A DNA stretch of 64,000 nt, from positions 1-64,000 of the forward strand of contig JBGQBN010000009.1 of the NCBI GenBank assembly GCA_041494805.1, in the 5' to 3' direction. Positions 52,558 through 60,327 of this stretch are shown in pieces. Below the pieces are notes generated by a model. That model had not been told where the DNA came from and searched no databases. It saw only the letters and a list, made by a program, of their open reading frames with translations. This DNA is from JBGQBN01 sp041494805. Its GTDB lineage: Bacteria; Acidobacteriota; Terriglobia; Terriglobales; Acidobacteriaceae. Position 1 is the first letter of the stretch. Each line of letters begins with the position of its first letter. Made by a program: the position numbers and the translations under genes.

Positions 52558-53862
52558 CTACACATCCTTGATAAAACACAGAACTGACTCAGTCGCTGAA
52601 CTCGCGTTTCGATAGTTTCGTGATCTGGGATTAATGCTGCCAAAGGTTCGCCTGATCGGGAAATTAACCTGACGGCGAAGCTCGAGGGAGGCTGAAAAGG
52701 CCATCTCAGCGAAGATCGCAGCGAGGTCGATGTGCGTATCTTTGAAGTATGAGTCTTGGACGACAAGGACACACTGAGCCTGCCGCTTGAGACATCGGCT
52801 GACCTCCGAAAACGATCTTGCCATCGCGGCAAAGTATTGAACGTAGGTCTTGTGGTAGTAAGACTTCGCCGCTTTCGATGAGTGATTGCGGATTCGTTCA
52901 AGCAATGCAAGGCAAGTGTTTCCCCACGACGCGTTCGGATCGGGTGTCTCTGCGTGGATGGTGGGTGTTCCTATGAGCCGGCTCCGAAGTTCGGCCAAGC
53001 GTGTGTCGACCTGAAAGCCCAAAACCGCCAGTTCTGGCGAGGTCGCTACGCCGTAGTCAATCCTGGTGCAATATGGCGGCGATGAGAGCACGAAATCAAT
53101 TACTTCACGCCGAACTGGCAGCTTTTCCGAGGAAGCCACCCCGATCGTAAAGTCGGCTGCGCAACGCTCCCACTCCCCCGGCATTGACAAAGAACCGAAC
53201 ACCATTTCTGTAACATGATCCGCAAAGCACTCCCTTACGTCCGATGCCGCCGGCCTAATTCGAGAACTAGTTGTGCGAGGCCGTGTTATCCATGTGGGAT
53301 TCGATCCTTTGAAGCGATGGAGCAGCGAGCGCACAGCACGGAACAAGGCAACGTAGAAGAAAGCGGCAAGGCTCGATAGATCCCGAATTGAGTCCAACGC
53401 GTCCCCGCCGTCTGTTGCGGAAACTAGGAGTGCGTAAATGACGCGTTCGATGCGACGAACAGCTACGGCGGCATCGGGCGCAAACCAAATTCGCAGCGGA
53501 TCTCTAGCCTCGTACCCTCTCCTGGTGAGCGCCGCCTTCCTGAGGATGTCGGCGAGTAACGGGGCAATGCTCGCAACTTCGCACTGTGGAAGCAGTCTAG
53601 CCTTTGCTACCACGGCCATGACTGGATTGAGGTCGAATCCAATCGCCTTATAGCCATTCAACACGGCAGAAGAGGTTGTGGTTCCACTGCCATTCCAAGG
53701 ATCCATCAGTGCGGACCCCTTGGCTAGAGAGCTGCTAGCTATAAGTTGCCGTGCAAATTCGCTCGAAAATCCCGCATAGTATGGGAACCACTGGTCTCTG
53801 CCGACTTGGGCAGCAGGCCCCCTTTTCGGGTTCGTGATAACGAGTTTTTCGCATGGCGCCAA
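52558..53862 (-). CDS. DNA methyltransferase (N4-cytosine/N6-adenine type)
   Basis: A 434-residue amino-methyltransferase. The SAM-binding motif is DPWNGSGTTTSSAVLNGY (residues 54-71) with FDLNP after it, and the catalytic motif is SSPPYCTRIDYG (SPPY at 261-264), giving a motif I before motif IV order. A C-terminal VVQDSYF segment fits the family. It probably modifies host DNA at a specific site. No endonuclease gene is next to it. It converges with the DUF262 gene with only 13 bases between, which suggests a single acquired module. The start appears to be TTG at 53862 with AGGA upstream. Confidence 0.85.
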   Translation of the reverse strand: MAPCEKLVITNPKRGPAAQVGRDQWFPYYAGFSSEFARQLIASSSLAKGSALMDPWNGSGTTTSSAVLNGYKAIGFDLNPVMAVVAKARLLPQCEVASIAPLLADILRKAALTRRGYEARDPLRIWFAPDAAVAVRRIERVIYALLVSATDGGDALDSIRDLSSLAAFFYVALFRAVRSLLHRFKGSNPTWITRPRTTSSRIRPAASDVRECFADHVTEMVFGSLSMPGEWERCAADFTIGVASSEKLPVRREVIDFVLSSPPYCTRIDYGVATSPELAVLGFQVDTRLAELRSRLIGTPTIHAETPDPNASWGNTCLALLERIRNHSSKAAKSYYHKTYVQYFAAMARSFSEVSRCLKRQAQCVLVVQDSYFKDTHIDLAAIFAEMAFSASLELRRQVNFPIRRTFGSINPRSRNYRNASSATESVLCFIKDV

Positions 53863-54489
53863 ATTGACGTTCCTAGCTGAGTGCCGAGAGGCTGAATCAC
53901 ATCGTACTAGACTCGGATACTTGCTACCATATCCTAGTCACCCACAAACGCAAGTTGCTTCGTGCTCAGCGCGTTGAGAGCGTTCTGCATCTCTTGGTCG
54001 ATCTCCGATTCCTCGACTCTGCTCTCCAAAATCACGGGGATTTCCCGAGGAATGAGGCGGGCTACTTTCTGAAAGGCGAGAGCGGACTGGAGGCTCAGAG
54101 CGTCGTGCCTGCTTTGCGAGAAGGAAGAGCAGCGGCGGAGCGTTGCCTACGGGAATACGAAGATTGAGAATCCTCGCATCACTTGGGAAATGGTCGATCA
54201 AGAGGCTGACGCGCTCGGCGATCAAAGGTAGAGTCCACAGGGGCTAAAGCCCATCTGAAGGAGCGTCTGACGCGGCGGTGAAGCGCCAAAGCAGATTCCT
54301 CACCGCTGAAGCGGTTCGGAATGACAAATTGGGGGAGCGCGTTGCGGCACGGCTGAAGCCGTGCCCTCCCGATTACTTCGGCCACGGCGAACACAATTCC
54401 GATCAGTAGCAGAGACTCGGGTGAACGCGTGTCGAAAAGACACCATAGAACCTGATGGATGGGAGGTTGGCCGAGACTATAATAAATAT
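53863..54489. other. Spacer with a possible gene remnant, palindromes and a -10 box
   Basis: On the minus strand, 53934-54145 reads as an open frame without a good start. It ends in SALAFQKVARLIPREIPVIL followed by ESRVEESEIDQEMQNAL and a TAG; it may be the tail of a lost gene. At 54233-54365 lie GGGGCTAAAGCCC, a GCGGTGAAGCGCC-like palindrome, ACCGCTGAAGCGGT and GGCACGGC/GCCGTGCC (54346-54365). TATAAT at 54478-54483 precedes the HTH gene by six bases. Confidence 0.4.
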
Positions 54490-54744
54490 ATGGCGCACCC
54501 GATCAAAGTTGACAACAGTCGGCCAGCCACGGTTCACGACACTGCCAGGACGCTTGGTGTCTCGAAAACGCGGACCGATGAACTCGTCCGACAAGTACGG
54601 CGAATGATCTATAGGGATGCCAAAACTGGGCAAGTCGTGATCCGGGCCAGGGGCTCAAGAAAGATCGCTGGAAACAATAGCTCCCGCAATGGCAGCACGA
54701 GAGTCCACAAAACAAAATCGCGGCGCGCCAAAGCCTCGCGTTAG
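54490..54744 (+). CDS. Small helix-turn-helix protein, possibly from a leaderless transcript
   Basis: An 84-residue basic protein. The segment TVHDTARTLGVSKTRTDELV looks like a helix-turn-helix (residues about 14-33). The short beta-like part MIYRDAKTGQVVIRARG follows, and the tail is rich in Lys, Arg and Ser. It may bind DNA and control itself and the downstream gene. TATAAT lies six bases before the ATG, which would put the transcript start at about the ATG, so translation may be leaderless. Its last 56 bases overlap the next gene in another frame, so the two are coupled. Confidence 0.6.
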   Translation: MAHPIKVDNSRPATVHDTARTLGVSKTRTDELVRQVRRMIYRDAKTGQVVIRARGSRKIAGNNSSRNGSTRVHKTKSRRAKASR

Positions 54745-55336
54745 CGCGGGATCGGTTTTCCTCAATATCCCGTACGACGCAGGGTTTGAAAATCTTCTGC
54801 TGGCTTATATCGCCGCCGTCAGCGCATTTGGATTCACTCCTCGCGCAACGTTAGAAATACCATTTGGCCAGCGACGTCTTGACCGCATTCTCACGCTGAT
54901 TCAGCAATCCAAGTATTCGATCCATGATCTTTCGCGGGTACAGCTTGACCGCAACTCTCCCAGGACTCCGCGCTTCAACATGCCGTTTGAGCTTGGACTC
55001 ACGGTGGCTTTGGAGAAAACCGCACATCCGGACCATGCCTGGGTGGTATGCGAATCGATGCGGCATCGAATCAGCAAGTCTTTGAGCGATCTTGCGGGTA
55101 CGGATGCGTACATTCACGATGGCACAATCAAGGGAGTGTTTCGTGAGGTGGGCAACGCGTTTGTGGGAAGCAATCGCCAGCCGACAGTGACGGAGATGCT
55201 GCAGATTTACCGGGTGCTCAGAGCACAGTTCGAGGGTATCTTGCGAAGAGCGGGCGCGCGAGATGCGTTTAACGCAAGAGTGTTCAAGGAGCTCTGCGTC
55301 CTGGCTAGCACAGCGGCGGATGAGTTGGCGATTTGA
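54689..55336 (+). CDS. TIR/deoxyribosyltransferase-like Rossmann protein, possible defence effector
   Basis: A 215-residue protein. The core reads VFLNIPYDAGFENLLLAYIA, then GFTPRATLEIP, RLDRILTLIQQSKYSIHDLS and PRFNMPFELGLTVAL. The pattern (first strand FLNIPYD, helix with IxxSxYSIHDLS, then a Glu in FELG, Glu101) resembles TIR-like and nucleoside 2-deoxyribosyltransferase folds of the STIR group, where a Glu in that place is catalytic for N-glycosidic cleavage. That assignment is by pattern only. It overlaps the small HTH gene by 56 bases, so it forms a two-gene unit like a toxin with its regulator. Confidence 0.6.
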   Translation: MAARESTKQNRGAPKPRVSAGSVFLNIPYDAGFENLLLAYIAAVSAFGFTPRATLEIPFGQRRLDRILTLIQQSKYSIHDLSRVQLDRNSPRTPRFNMPFELGLTVALEKTAHPDHAWVVCESMRHRISKSLSDLAGTDAYIHDGTIKGVFREVGNAFVGSNRQPTVTEMLQIYRVLRAQFEGILRRAGARDAFNARVFKELCVLASTAADELAI

Positions 55337-55370
55337 GCTCTTTTTCAAGCCGTCGAGCATTTGAGATAGA

Positions 55371-55415
55371 AAAATCCCCACCCTAGCGCAAAGGACGCGC
55401 TAGGATGGGGCACCC
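55371..55415. repeat. REP-like palindrome, copy 1, upstream of the NTF2-like gene
   Basis: CCCCACCCTAGCGC and GCGCTAGGATGGGG form a 14-bp stem with one mismatch around an AAAGGAC centre. A second copy, over 40 of 45 bases alike, lies at 55930-55975 on the other side of the gene. Confidence 0.8.
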
Positions 55416-55462
55416 GGCGCGGATCTGAAATCGGCCGGCCTGCTGCTTTCGAGGAGGAATTG

Positions 55463-55927
55463 ATGATTGGTAAGCCATCTCTTGCGGTCATGATTTGCGT
55501 TCTTTTCTTTGGTGGTTTTTCTGTTCTGGTGGCTGAGGAGGCTGGGCAGAAAGAGGCTGAGGCCTACATCATTGACAGTGAGCGGCAGTGGGCTGAGTCG
55601 GTGGTGAACGGCGACTCCAAACTCATCGAACGGATACTGGCTGATGATTTCGTGGGCGTGGATCCTGACGGGAAGCATTATGACAAAGCGTCGATGGTGG
55701 CCGAGACGCGGGAGGCTCCGAAAGAGTTTGTGTCTAATCATCTGAATGAGGTCAAGGTGCGCTTTTATGGGGACGCGGCGGTGGCGCAGGGCAGCGAGTC
55801 GTGGGAGCGGCGCAGTGGGACTCCGAAGCGCGGACGCTTTGTTTGGACGGATACATGGATCCGGCGCAATGGTAAGTGGCAGATCGTCGCGGCGGAAGAT
55901 TTGACTGTGGCCGAAAGTTCACAGTGA
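55463..55927 (+). CDS. Exported NTF2-like (DUF4440/SnoaL-fold) protein
   Basis: A 154-residue protein with a signal peptide (LAVMICVLFFGGFSVLVAEE) and one NTF2-like domain: EAEAYIIDSERQWAESVVNGDSKLIERI, ADDFVGVDPDGKHYDKASM and WTDTWIRRNGKWQIVAAED, as in DUF4440 proteins. These are small binding or ketosteroid-isomerase-like domains with no fixed role. GAGGAGG precedes the ATG at 55463. It is flanked on both sides by nearly identical REP-like palindromes. No operon partner. Confidence 0.83.
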   Translation: MIGKPSLAVMICVLFFGGFSVLVAEEAGQKEAEAYIIDSERQWAESVVNGDSKLIERILADDFVGVDPDGKHYDKASMVAETREAPKEFVSNHLNEVKVRFYGDAAVAQGSESWERRSGTPKRGRFVWTDTWIRRNGKWQIVAAEDLTVAESSQ

Positions 55928-55929
55928 GG

Positions 55930-55975
55930 AAAATCCCCATCCTAGCGCAAAAGGCGCGCTAGGATGGGGCACCCC
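55930..55975. repeat. REP-like palindrome, copy 2, downstream of the NTF2-like gene
   Basis: CCCCATCCTAGCGC pairs perfectly with GCGCTAGGATGGGG. The difference from copy 1 (T for C) restores a pair that is mismatched there. It starts three bases after the NTF2-like stop codon. Confidence 0.8.
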
Positions 55976-56186
55976 GGCTGGTGGGACCTCGGTTTGCGGG
56001 TCGAGATAGACACCACAGGGTCACTTTGTTTCTGTTTGTTTCTGTGGCTGGAAATGTTCGGGGAGACGTTTTCATCTTGACTGGGTCTGGGGTGGGGACA
56101 AGAATGTTGCAACTGGGCTCTGGTCCGGGCTGTGGGTGGTTCAGTACTTTGAGGAAATCTCATCCCCGGAAGAGTGGAGGCGTAAG

Positions 56187-57104
56187 GTGAGGCTGGCGAG
56201 GATCTCTGGTTCTGAAAAAACTGTTCTCAGCATGGGGTCGAAGGGCAGGGTTGGCGCTCTACTCCTGCTATTGGCCTGGTTTGCAGTCACCGTACCGTCG
56301 GCGCAGGGAAAAGGTTTCAAGTTGAAGAAGCTTAATCCGCCGGGGACGGGGTTCTCGTTTGCTTTCGGGTTGAATAACAACGGCAGCCTGATGGTGGGCT
56401 CGTTCCAGGATGCCAAGGGTGGATTGGAGGGATTCGTATATAACTGGGTCAAATACAAAGCGATCGTTTTCCCGGGAGCGGTGAATTTCACCCGAGCCAA
56501 CGGGGTGAACAATGCCAGGACCGTGGTCGGCGATTTTGTAGGGGCGGACACGTTCAACCACGGCTTCCTGCTCAATGGCACTGGCTTCACACAGTATGAC
56601 GTGCCGGGAGTGACCTCGACCTCGGTCTACGGAATCAACGACGCGGGGAACCTGGTTGGATTTGCAGGCTTCAATGGAGACAACCAGGGGTTTGTCGACA
56701 TTGGCGGGACGGTGACGCTGTTCACGGTGGACGGCGATCCTACGTATGCTTTCTCCATCAATAACGCGAATGCTGTGGTGGGGAACTACCTTGTCCCACC
56801 TGCGTTTCTGACGCACGGCTTCTCTCGGGACGCGAGTGGCGCGATCACGAAAATCGATTATCCCGGGGCGGCGATAACCTCCTGTCTGGGAATCAACGAT
56901 TCGGGGGAGATTAGCGGGTTTTATGTGGACAGCGCGGATGTGTCCCATGGCTTCATCGAGAAGGATGGTGAGTTTCGGACTTTGCGGCTGCCCGATATTG
57001 CGGGCATCAACAACCAAGGGATGTTCGTGGGCTCCTATACTGATTCAAACCAGGTCAATTATGGATATGTTGCGTTGCCGCGGCCTGCGGCTTCACCACG
57101 ATGA
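56187..57104 (+). CDS. Exported protein with HAF-like repeats
   Basis: About 305 residues with a signal peptide (VGALLLLLAWFAVTVPSAQG). The mature part has repeats of the pattern GINDAGNLVGFAGFNGDNQG, then VDIGG, and GINDSGEISGFYVDSADVS-HGFI, typical of the HAF repeat family of extracellular proteins with predicted beta-propeller form. GTG 56187 has GGAGG six bases upstream and is preferred to codons at 56136 and 56232. Role unknown. A short palindrome (57121-57142) follows. Confidence 0.75.
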   Translation: MRLARISGSEKTVLSMGSKGRVGALLLLLAWFAVTVPSAQGKGFKLKKLNPPGTGFSFAFGLNNNGSLMVGSFQDAKGGLEGFVYNWVKYKAIVFPGAVNFTRANGVNNARTVVGDFVGADTFNHGFLLNGTGFTQYDVPGVTSTSVYGINDAGNLVGFAGFNGDNQGFVDIGGTVTLFTVDGDPTYAFSINNANAVVGNYLVPPAFLTHGFSRDASGAITKIDYPGAAITSCLGINDSGEISGFYVDSADVSHGFIEKDGEFRTLRLPDIAGINNQGMFVGSYTDSNQVNYGYVALPRPAASPR

Positions 57105-57120
57105 AGATTCGGTTTTTTGA

Positions 57121-57142
57121 GGGCACGACTTCCGTCGTGCCC
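57121..57142. terminator. Palindromic repeat/terminator-like hairpin
   Basis: GGGCACGAC pairs with GTCGTGCCC around TTCC, preceded by TTTTTT (57113-57118) and 16 bases after the HAF-like gene stop. It looks like the intergenic palindromes elsewhere in the window. Confidence 0.55.
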
Positions 57143-57345
57143 TTCCCCACACTATCTTCTTGACTTGTCTCGGCAAAGGGATACAGTTCCCTGGAATCAC
57201 ATATTGACAGGAATCCGGCCTTTCGTTCTGGAACCGGCCAGCGTTTCTTGCTTACGCCCAATCGGGCGATTGGGCAGAAGTGCTTCATCAGATTCGGGCT
57301 CAGCACTTTCGGCTGGGTTCAAGAAAATCAGACAAGGAGACAATC

Positions 57346-57840
57346 ATGCGCAAACTCGGGTTGGTGGTCTGCTCTATTTTCCTGGTGGCATCCATGGCGA
57401 TGGCCAAAGACAAGCTGGTGTCCTCGTGGAACTGTGGCAAACCGTCGGAAGCACACAGCATTGATGTAGGGGATCAGGCAAATCATACCTATGCAGTCAA
57501 CAAGACGACTTGCACCTCCACCAAGGGTGAAGTGGGAGGAGTGCGGGAGAAAGAGGGTGTGGGCACGCAATTCAATGAAGGAATGGGCGACACGACCACG
57601 TGGCATGGGGTATTTGTGGTGACGTTGGCAAATGGCGACAAGCTGAACTACGGCTATGCCAACGTGGGCAAGGGAACAACCAAAGATGGGCAATTTCAGT
57701 TGGGGAACAATAAGTGGTCGATGGCGGGTGGGACCGGGAAGTTTGCAAACGCAAAAGGAGAAGGCACCTGTGCGGGGAAGGGGAATGCAGACGGGACGGT
57801 TACGTGGGATTGCACAGGCAGCTACACGCTCACCAAGTAA
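57346..57840 (+). CDS. Small exported protein, function unknown
   Basis: A 164-residue protein with a signal peptide (MRKLGLVVCSIFLVASMAMA), then a beta-rich part of four cysteines (NCGKPSEAHSID, TTCTSTKGE, GTCAGKGN, WDCTGSYTL) and many Gly/Thr. AAGGAG lies before the ATG. The pattern GTGKFANAKGEGTCAGKG resembles small exported lipocalin-like or allene-oxide-cyclase-like barrels, but no family is claimed. It stands alone on the plus strand between the HAF-like gene and the SnoaL-like gene. Confidence 0.72.
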   Translation: MRKLGLVVCSIFLVASMAMAKDKLVSSWNCGKPSEAHSIDVGDQANHTYAVNKTTCTSTKGEVGGVREKEGVGTQFNEGMGDTTTWHGVFVVTLANGDKLNYGYANVGKGTTKDGQFQLGNNKWSMAGGTGKFANAKGEGTCAGKGNADGTVTWDCTGSYTLTK

Positions 57841-57915
57841 CGGGCTGGACTGGAAAAGCGGGGCCCAGGCGGGGGCCTCGGCGGCGTTTCTCAGTTGGCT
57901 GAGCGTCCGGGCGGG

Positions 57916-58344
57916 CTAGCGCAAATCGCGGAGCTGAGGAACAGCGCCGATTTCGGTGAGGAAACGGAAAGTGTCCAGCACTTGCCACACTTCTACGCAT
58001 TTGCCGGCGGCGAAAAGATTCACGTGGATTCCAGCTGCCGTGACCATCTTCCCGGTGGGAGGGACCCCCAGGAACTCGCCTCTATGGGTGCCGTAAAAGG
58101 TGAAGCGGTGGGCCACTTTCTCGCCGTCGGCGAGGATGTCATCAATTTCAATCCGCATGTCGGGGAATCCCTTCAGCAGGCGGGTGTAGTGGTCGCGCAG
58201 CCCGGGGATGCCGGGTTTGATACGGCTGGAAAAGCCGTGGTGTATGACTGAGCTGTTGTACATTTCGAGGTGGCCTTCCAGGTCTCTGGTCTTAAATCGG
58301 AGTGCGGCACGCTGAAGGGCTTCGATGTTTTCCAGTCGAGGCAT
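57916..58344 (-). CDS. SnoaL-like ester cyclase family protein
   Basis: A 142-residue NTF2-fold protein. SnoaL/ester-cyclase features are YNSSVIHHGFSSRIKPG, LRDHYTRLLKGFPDMRIEIDD, HRFTFYGTHRGEFLGVPPTG and EVWQVLDTFRFLTEIG, including conserved His/Asp positions of the pocket. There is no signal peptide. The family binds small molecules or catalyses aldol-type cyclisation; the substrate is unknown. It precedes a small membrane protein gene on the same strand, but the two are 100 bases apart. Confidence 0.85.
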   Translation of the reverse strand: MPRLENIEALQRAALRFKTRDLEGHLEMYNSSVIHHGFSSRIKPGIPGLRDHYTRLLKGFPDMRIEIDDILADGEKVAHRFTFYGTHRGEFLGVPPTGKMVTAAGIHVNLFAAGKCVEVWQVLDTFRFLTEIGAVPQLRDLR

Positions 58345-58447
58345 AGGTTCCCTTGGAATAGATTTTGGAGGTGCTTGCCCACAAAACCTGTGACACCCCC
58401 ATTACCTTCACCACCCTGGGCATCACACTGGCGCTTCCGGAGGCAAG

Positions 58448-58756
58448 CTAGCGTCCGAAGCGCTGTACCACGAAACCGATGATGGCGCCGCCGACCGCTC
58501 CCAGGCCGATGATGGGGGCGTAGGCTTTGGTAATGATCGCATCGGCGAGGCTCAGCAGGACGCCGATCAACAGGCCCATGGCCCAGCCCGGCCAATTCAA
58601 CTGAATTGCCCCAATCACCAAACCTATGGAGAAGCGGTTGATGAATGCGCCTGTGATGGCAGCACGCTTGTCGGGAAAGCTCATGGGCAGCATCAGAACA
58701 ACGTCCAGCAATCCGAACACAAGGCCGGAAATGATCCCCAGCATTAGGCGTGACAT
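58448..58756 (-). CDS. Small membrane protein, function unknown
   Basis: A 102-residue protein with three or four hydrophobic segments (LMLGIISGLVFGLLDVVLML, RFSIGLVIGAIQLNWPGWA, GLLIGVLLSLADAIITKAY, IGLGAVGGAIIGFVV). No charged catalytic residues stand out. It is upstream of the SnoaL-like gene on the same strand. Similar small proteins are widespread and uncharacterised. Confidence 0.7.
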   Translation of the reverse strand: MSRLMLGIISGLVFGLLDVVLMLPMSFPDKRAAITGAFINRFSIGLVIGAIQLNWPGWAMGLLIGVLLSLADAIITKAYAPIIGLGAVGGAIIGFVVQRFGR

Positions 58757-59151
58757 GCGGCAAAGGCTAGCACGATTTGGAGCACGTCATCAAATGGAAG
58801 TGGGGGTGGGCATAGCCTCCACCTCACGGCGCAACGAGTCCAGGAACAGTCTCTAATTGTAAAGGAGCCGGTCTGTTCTGAATCTGGAACAAAAACACGA
58901 AGGGTTAACTTCCTGCGCGCTGCCCGTGTACACATGAGACATACGCGGGGCCTTTCGCTTCTGCCATCCCCTCGGTGGTTCGAAGGGCTCCGCACCTTAC
59001 CCTTGCACCCCATTGCACTTCACCGCCCCCTGCAATCGAGGAGAGTGAACCACAACCCCACGAAATGAAGACAGAGTGCCTTGCGGCTGGGGCGGTTCCC
59101 GGCGACGGTTCGGCGTCTTGTCGATATAAACTAGCCTTCAGGGAAAAAGTG
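58757..59151. other. Divergent spacer, no gene supported
   Basis: About 395 bases between divergent genes. GATATAAAC at 59123-59131 could be a -10 element for the downstream methyltransferase-like gene, but no matching -35 was seen. Longer reading frames that start here (58975) have no family match before 59152. Confidence 0.35.
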
Positions 59152-59667
59152 ATGAGGCAATTTTCCGCAGTTCTCGGGTCGCTATTCTTCCTCCTGATTG
59201 CGCCGGGAACGGTGGCGGGGCTAGTGCCGTGGTGGATCTCCCATTGGCGAATGCAAGCGCCGCTGTTGGGTTTTGCTGGGTTTCGCGTGGTTGGAGTATT
59301 ACTGATTGCAGCGGGCCTTCCCGTCCTCCTGGACTCATTTGCGCGCTTCGCGCTACAGGGACTGGGAACTCCAGCGCCAGTATTCCCCACGCGCCATCTG
59401 GTGGTCACAGGACTCTATCGCTATGTACGAAATCCGATGTACGTTGCGGTGGCGGGAGTGATCTTGGGGCAAGGCCTGGTTTTCGGGAATGTTCGAGTGC
59501 TTGGCTACGGAACGCTGGTCTGGTTGGTTTTTCACCTTTTCGTCATGACCTATGAGGAGCCGGCGTTGCGCCGCAGTTTTGGGGATGAGTACGACGCATT
59601 CCGCGCTGGTGTCCCGCGGTGGATTCCCCGGTGGAGTCCATGGCGGGGCAGCGCGGGACAGGGATAG
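59152..59667 (+). CDS. Isoprenylcysteine carboxyl methyltransferase-like membrane protein
   Basis: A 171-residue membrane protein with four or five hydrophobic segments. The C-terminal motif LVVTGLYRYVRNPMYVAVAG, then FVMTYEEPALRRSFGDEYDAF, is the ICMT/phospholipid-methyltransferase signature that binds SAM and a lipid-like acceptor. ATG 59152 has AGGGA upstream; a longer frame from 58975 adds residues without family match. Bacterial members rarely have known substrates. It converges with tag, ending 18 bases away. Confidence 0.85.
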   Translation: MRQFSAVLGSLFFLLIAPGTVAGLVPWWISHWRMQAPLLGFAGFRVVGVLLIAAGLPVLLDSFARFALQGLGTPAPVFPTRHLVVTGLYRYVRNPMYVAVAGVILGQGLVFGNVRVLGYGTLVWLVFHLFVMTYEEPALRRSFGDEYDAFRAGVPRWIPRWSPWRGSAGQG

Positions 59668-59685
59668 AATCTTGCGCCTGAGAAG

Positions 59686-60276
59686 CTATCCAGGCCTGCC
59701 GACCTGGGAGTAACGGAAACAATCCACTACATGGTCGTTGACCAAGCCTATGGCCTGCATGAAGGCGTAACAAATGGTGGATCCGACGAAAGTGAAACCG
59801 TGTTTCTTCAGGTCTTTGCTCATGGCGTCGGATTCTGGCGTACGCGCGGGAACCTGCTTCGCCGAGCGCCAGGAATTCATCCGGGGATTTCCGCCGATGA
59901 ATTGCCAAATGTAGCGGTCGAATGAGCCAAACTCTGCCTGCAGGTTGAGAAATGCTTTTGCGTTTTTCACGGCGGAGTTGATCTTCAGCCGGTTGCGGAC
60001 GATGCCCGGGTCGCGCAGCAAGCTTTGGAGTTTGCGACGGTCGTAGCGGGCGATGCGCCTGGGATCGAAGCCGTTGAAAGCGGCGCGATAGTTCGGGCGC
60101 TTTCGGAGAATCGTATCCCAGCTCAGGCCGGCCTGGGCACCTTCGAGGATGAGGAATTCGAAGAGGATTACTTCGTCGTGAGCGGGCACACCCCATTCTT
60201 CGTCGTGGTAGTGGATGGAGAGTGGGTTGCGCGCCCAGGCGCAACGTGGGAGAGTCGTCTTAGTTTCCGGAATCAT
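59686..60276 (-). CDS. tag: DNA-3-methyladenine glycosylase I
   Basis: Removes 3-methyladenine from alkylated DNA and starts base excision repair. The 196-residue protein has the zinc-site residues of the family (Cys12 in RCAW, His24 in YHDEEWG, His182 and Cys186 in VNDHVVDCFR), the helix-hairpin region FLILEGAQAGLSWDTIL, and SKDLKKHGFTFVGSTICYAF. No signal peptide. It is downstream of the SYLF gene on the same strand, with a palindromic repeat in the 51-base gap. Confidence 0.95.
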   Translation of the reverse strand: MIPETKTTLPRCAWARNPLSIHYHDEEWGVPAHDEVILFEFLILEGAQAGLSWDTILRKRPNYRAAFNGFDPRRIARYDRRKLQSLLRDPGIVRNRLKINSAVKNAKAFLNLQAEFGSFDRYIWQFIGGNPRMNSWRSAKQVPARTPESDAMSKDLKKHGFTFVGSTICYAFMQAIGLVNDHVVDCFRYSQVGRPG

Positions 60277-60293
60277 GTCGGCTGGTTCGAAGA

Positions 60294-60319
60294 GGCGGGC
60301 GAGGGCGCCCGCCCCACAC
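60294..60319. repeat. GC-rich palindrome (GCGGGCG type)
   Basis: GCGGGCG pairs with CGCCCGC around AGGG, followed by CCCACAC. It is a reversed relative of the repeats at 9131 and 18635, in the gap between the SYLF gene and tag. Confidence 0.65.
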
Positions 60320-60327
60320 TCGCACTA

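Noticed and set aside
52558..53862. A complete restriction-modification system
   Set aside because: No endonuclease gene is recognisable beside the methyltransferase; the adjacent DUF262 protein lacks a DUF1524 nuclease domain.
53938..54225. Minus-strand frame of 95 codons
   Set aside because: No family pattern; a different minus-strand frame in the same stretch reads more like a protein tail, and neither has a good start.
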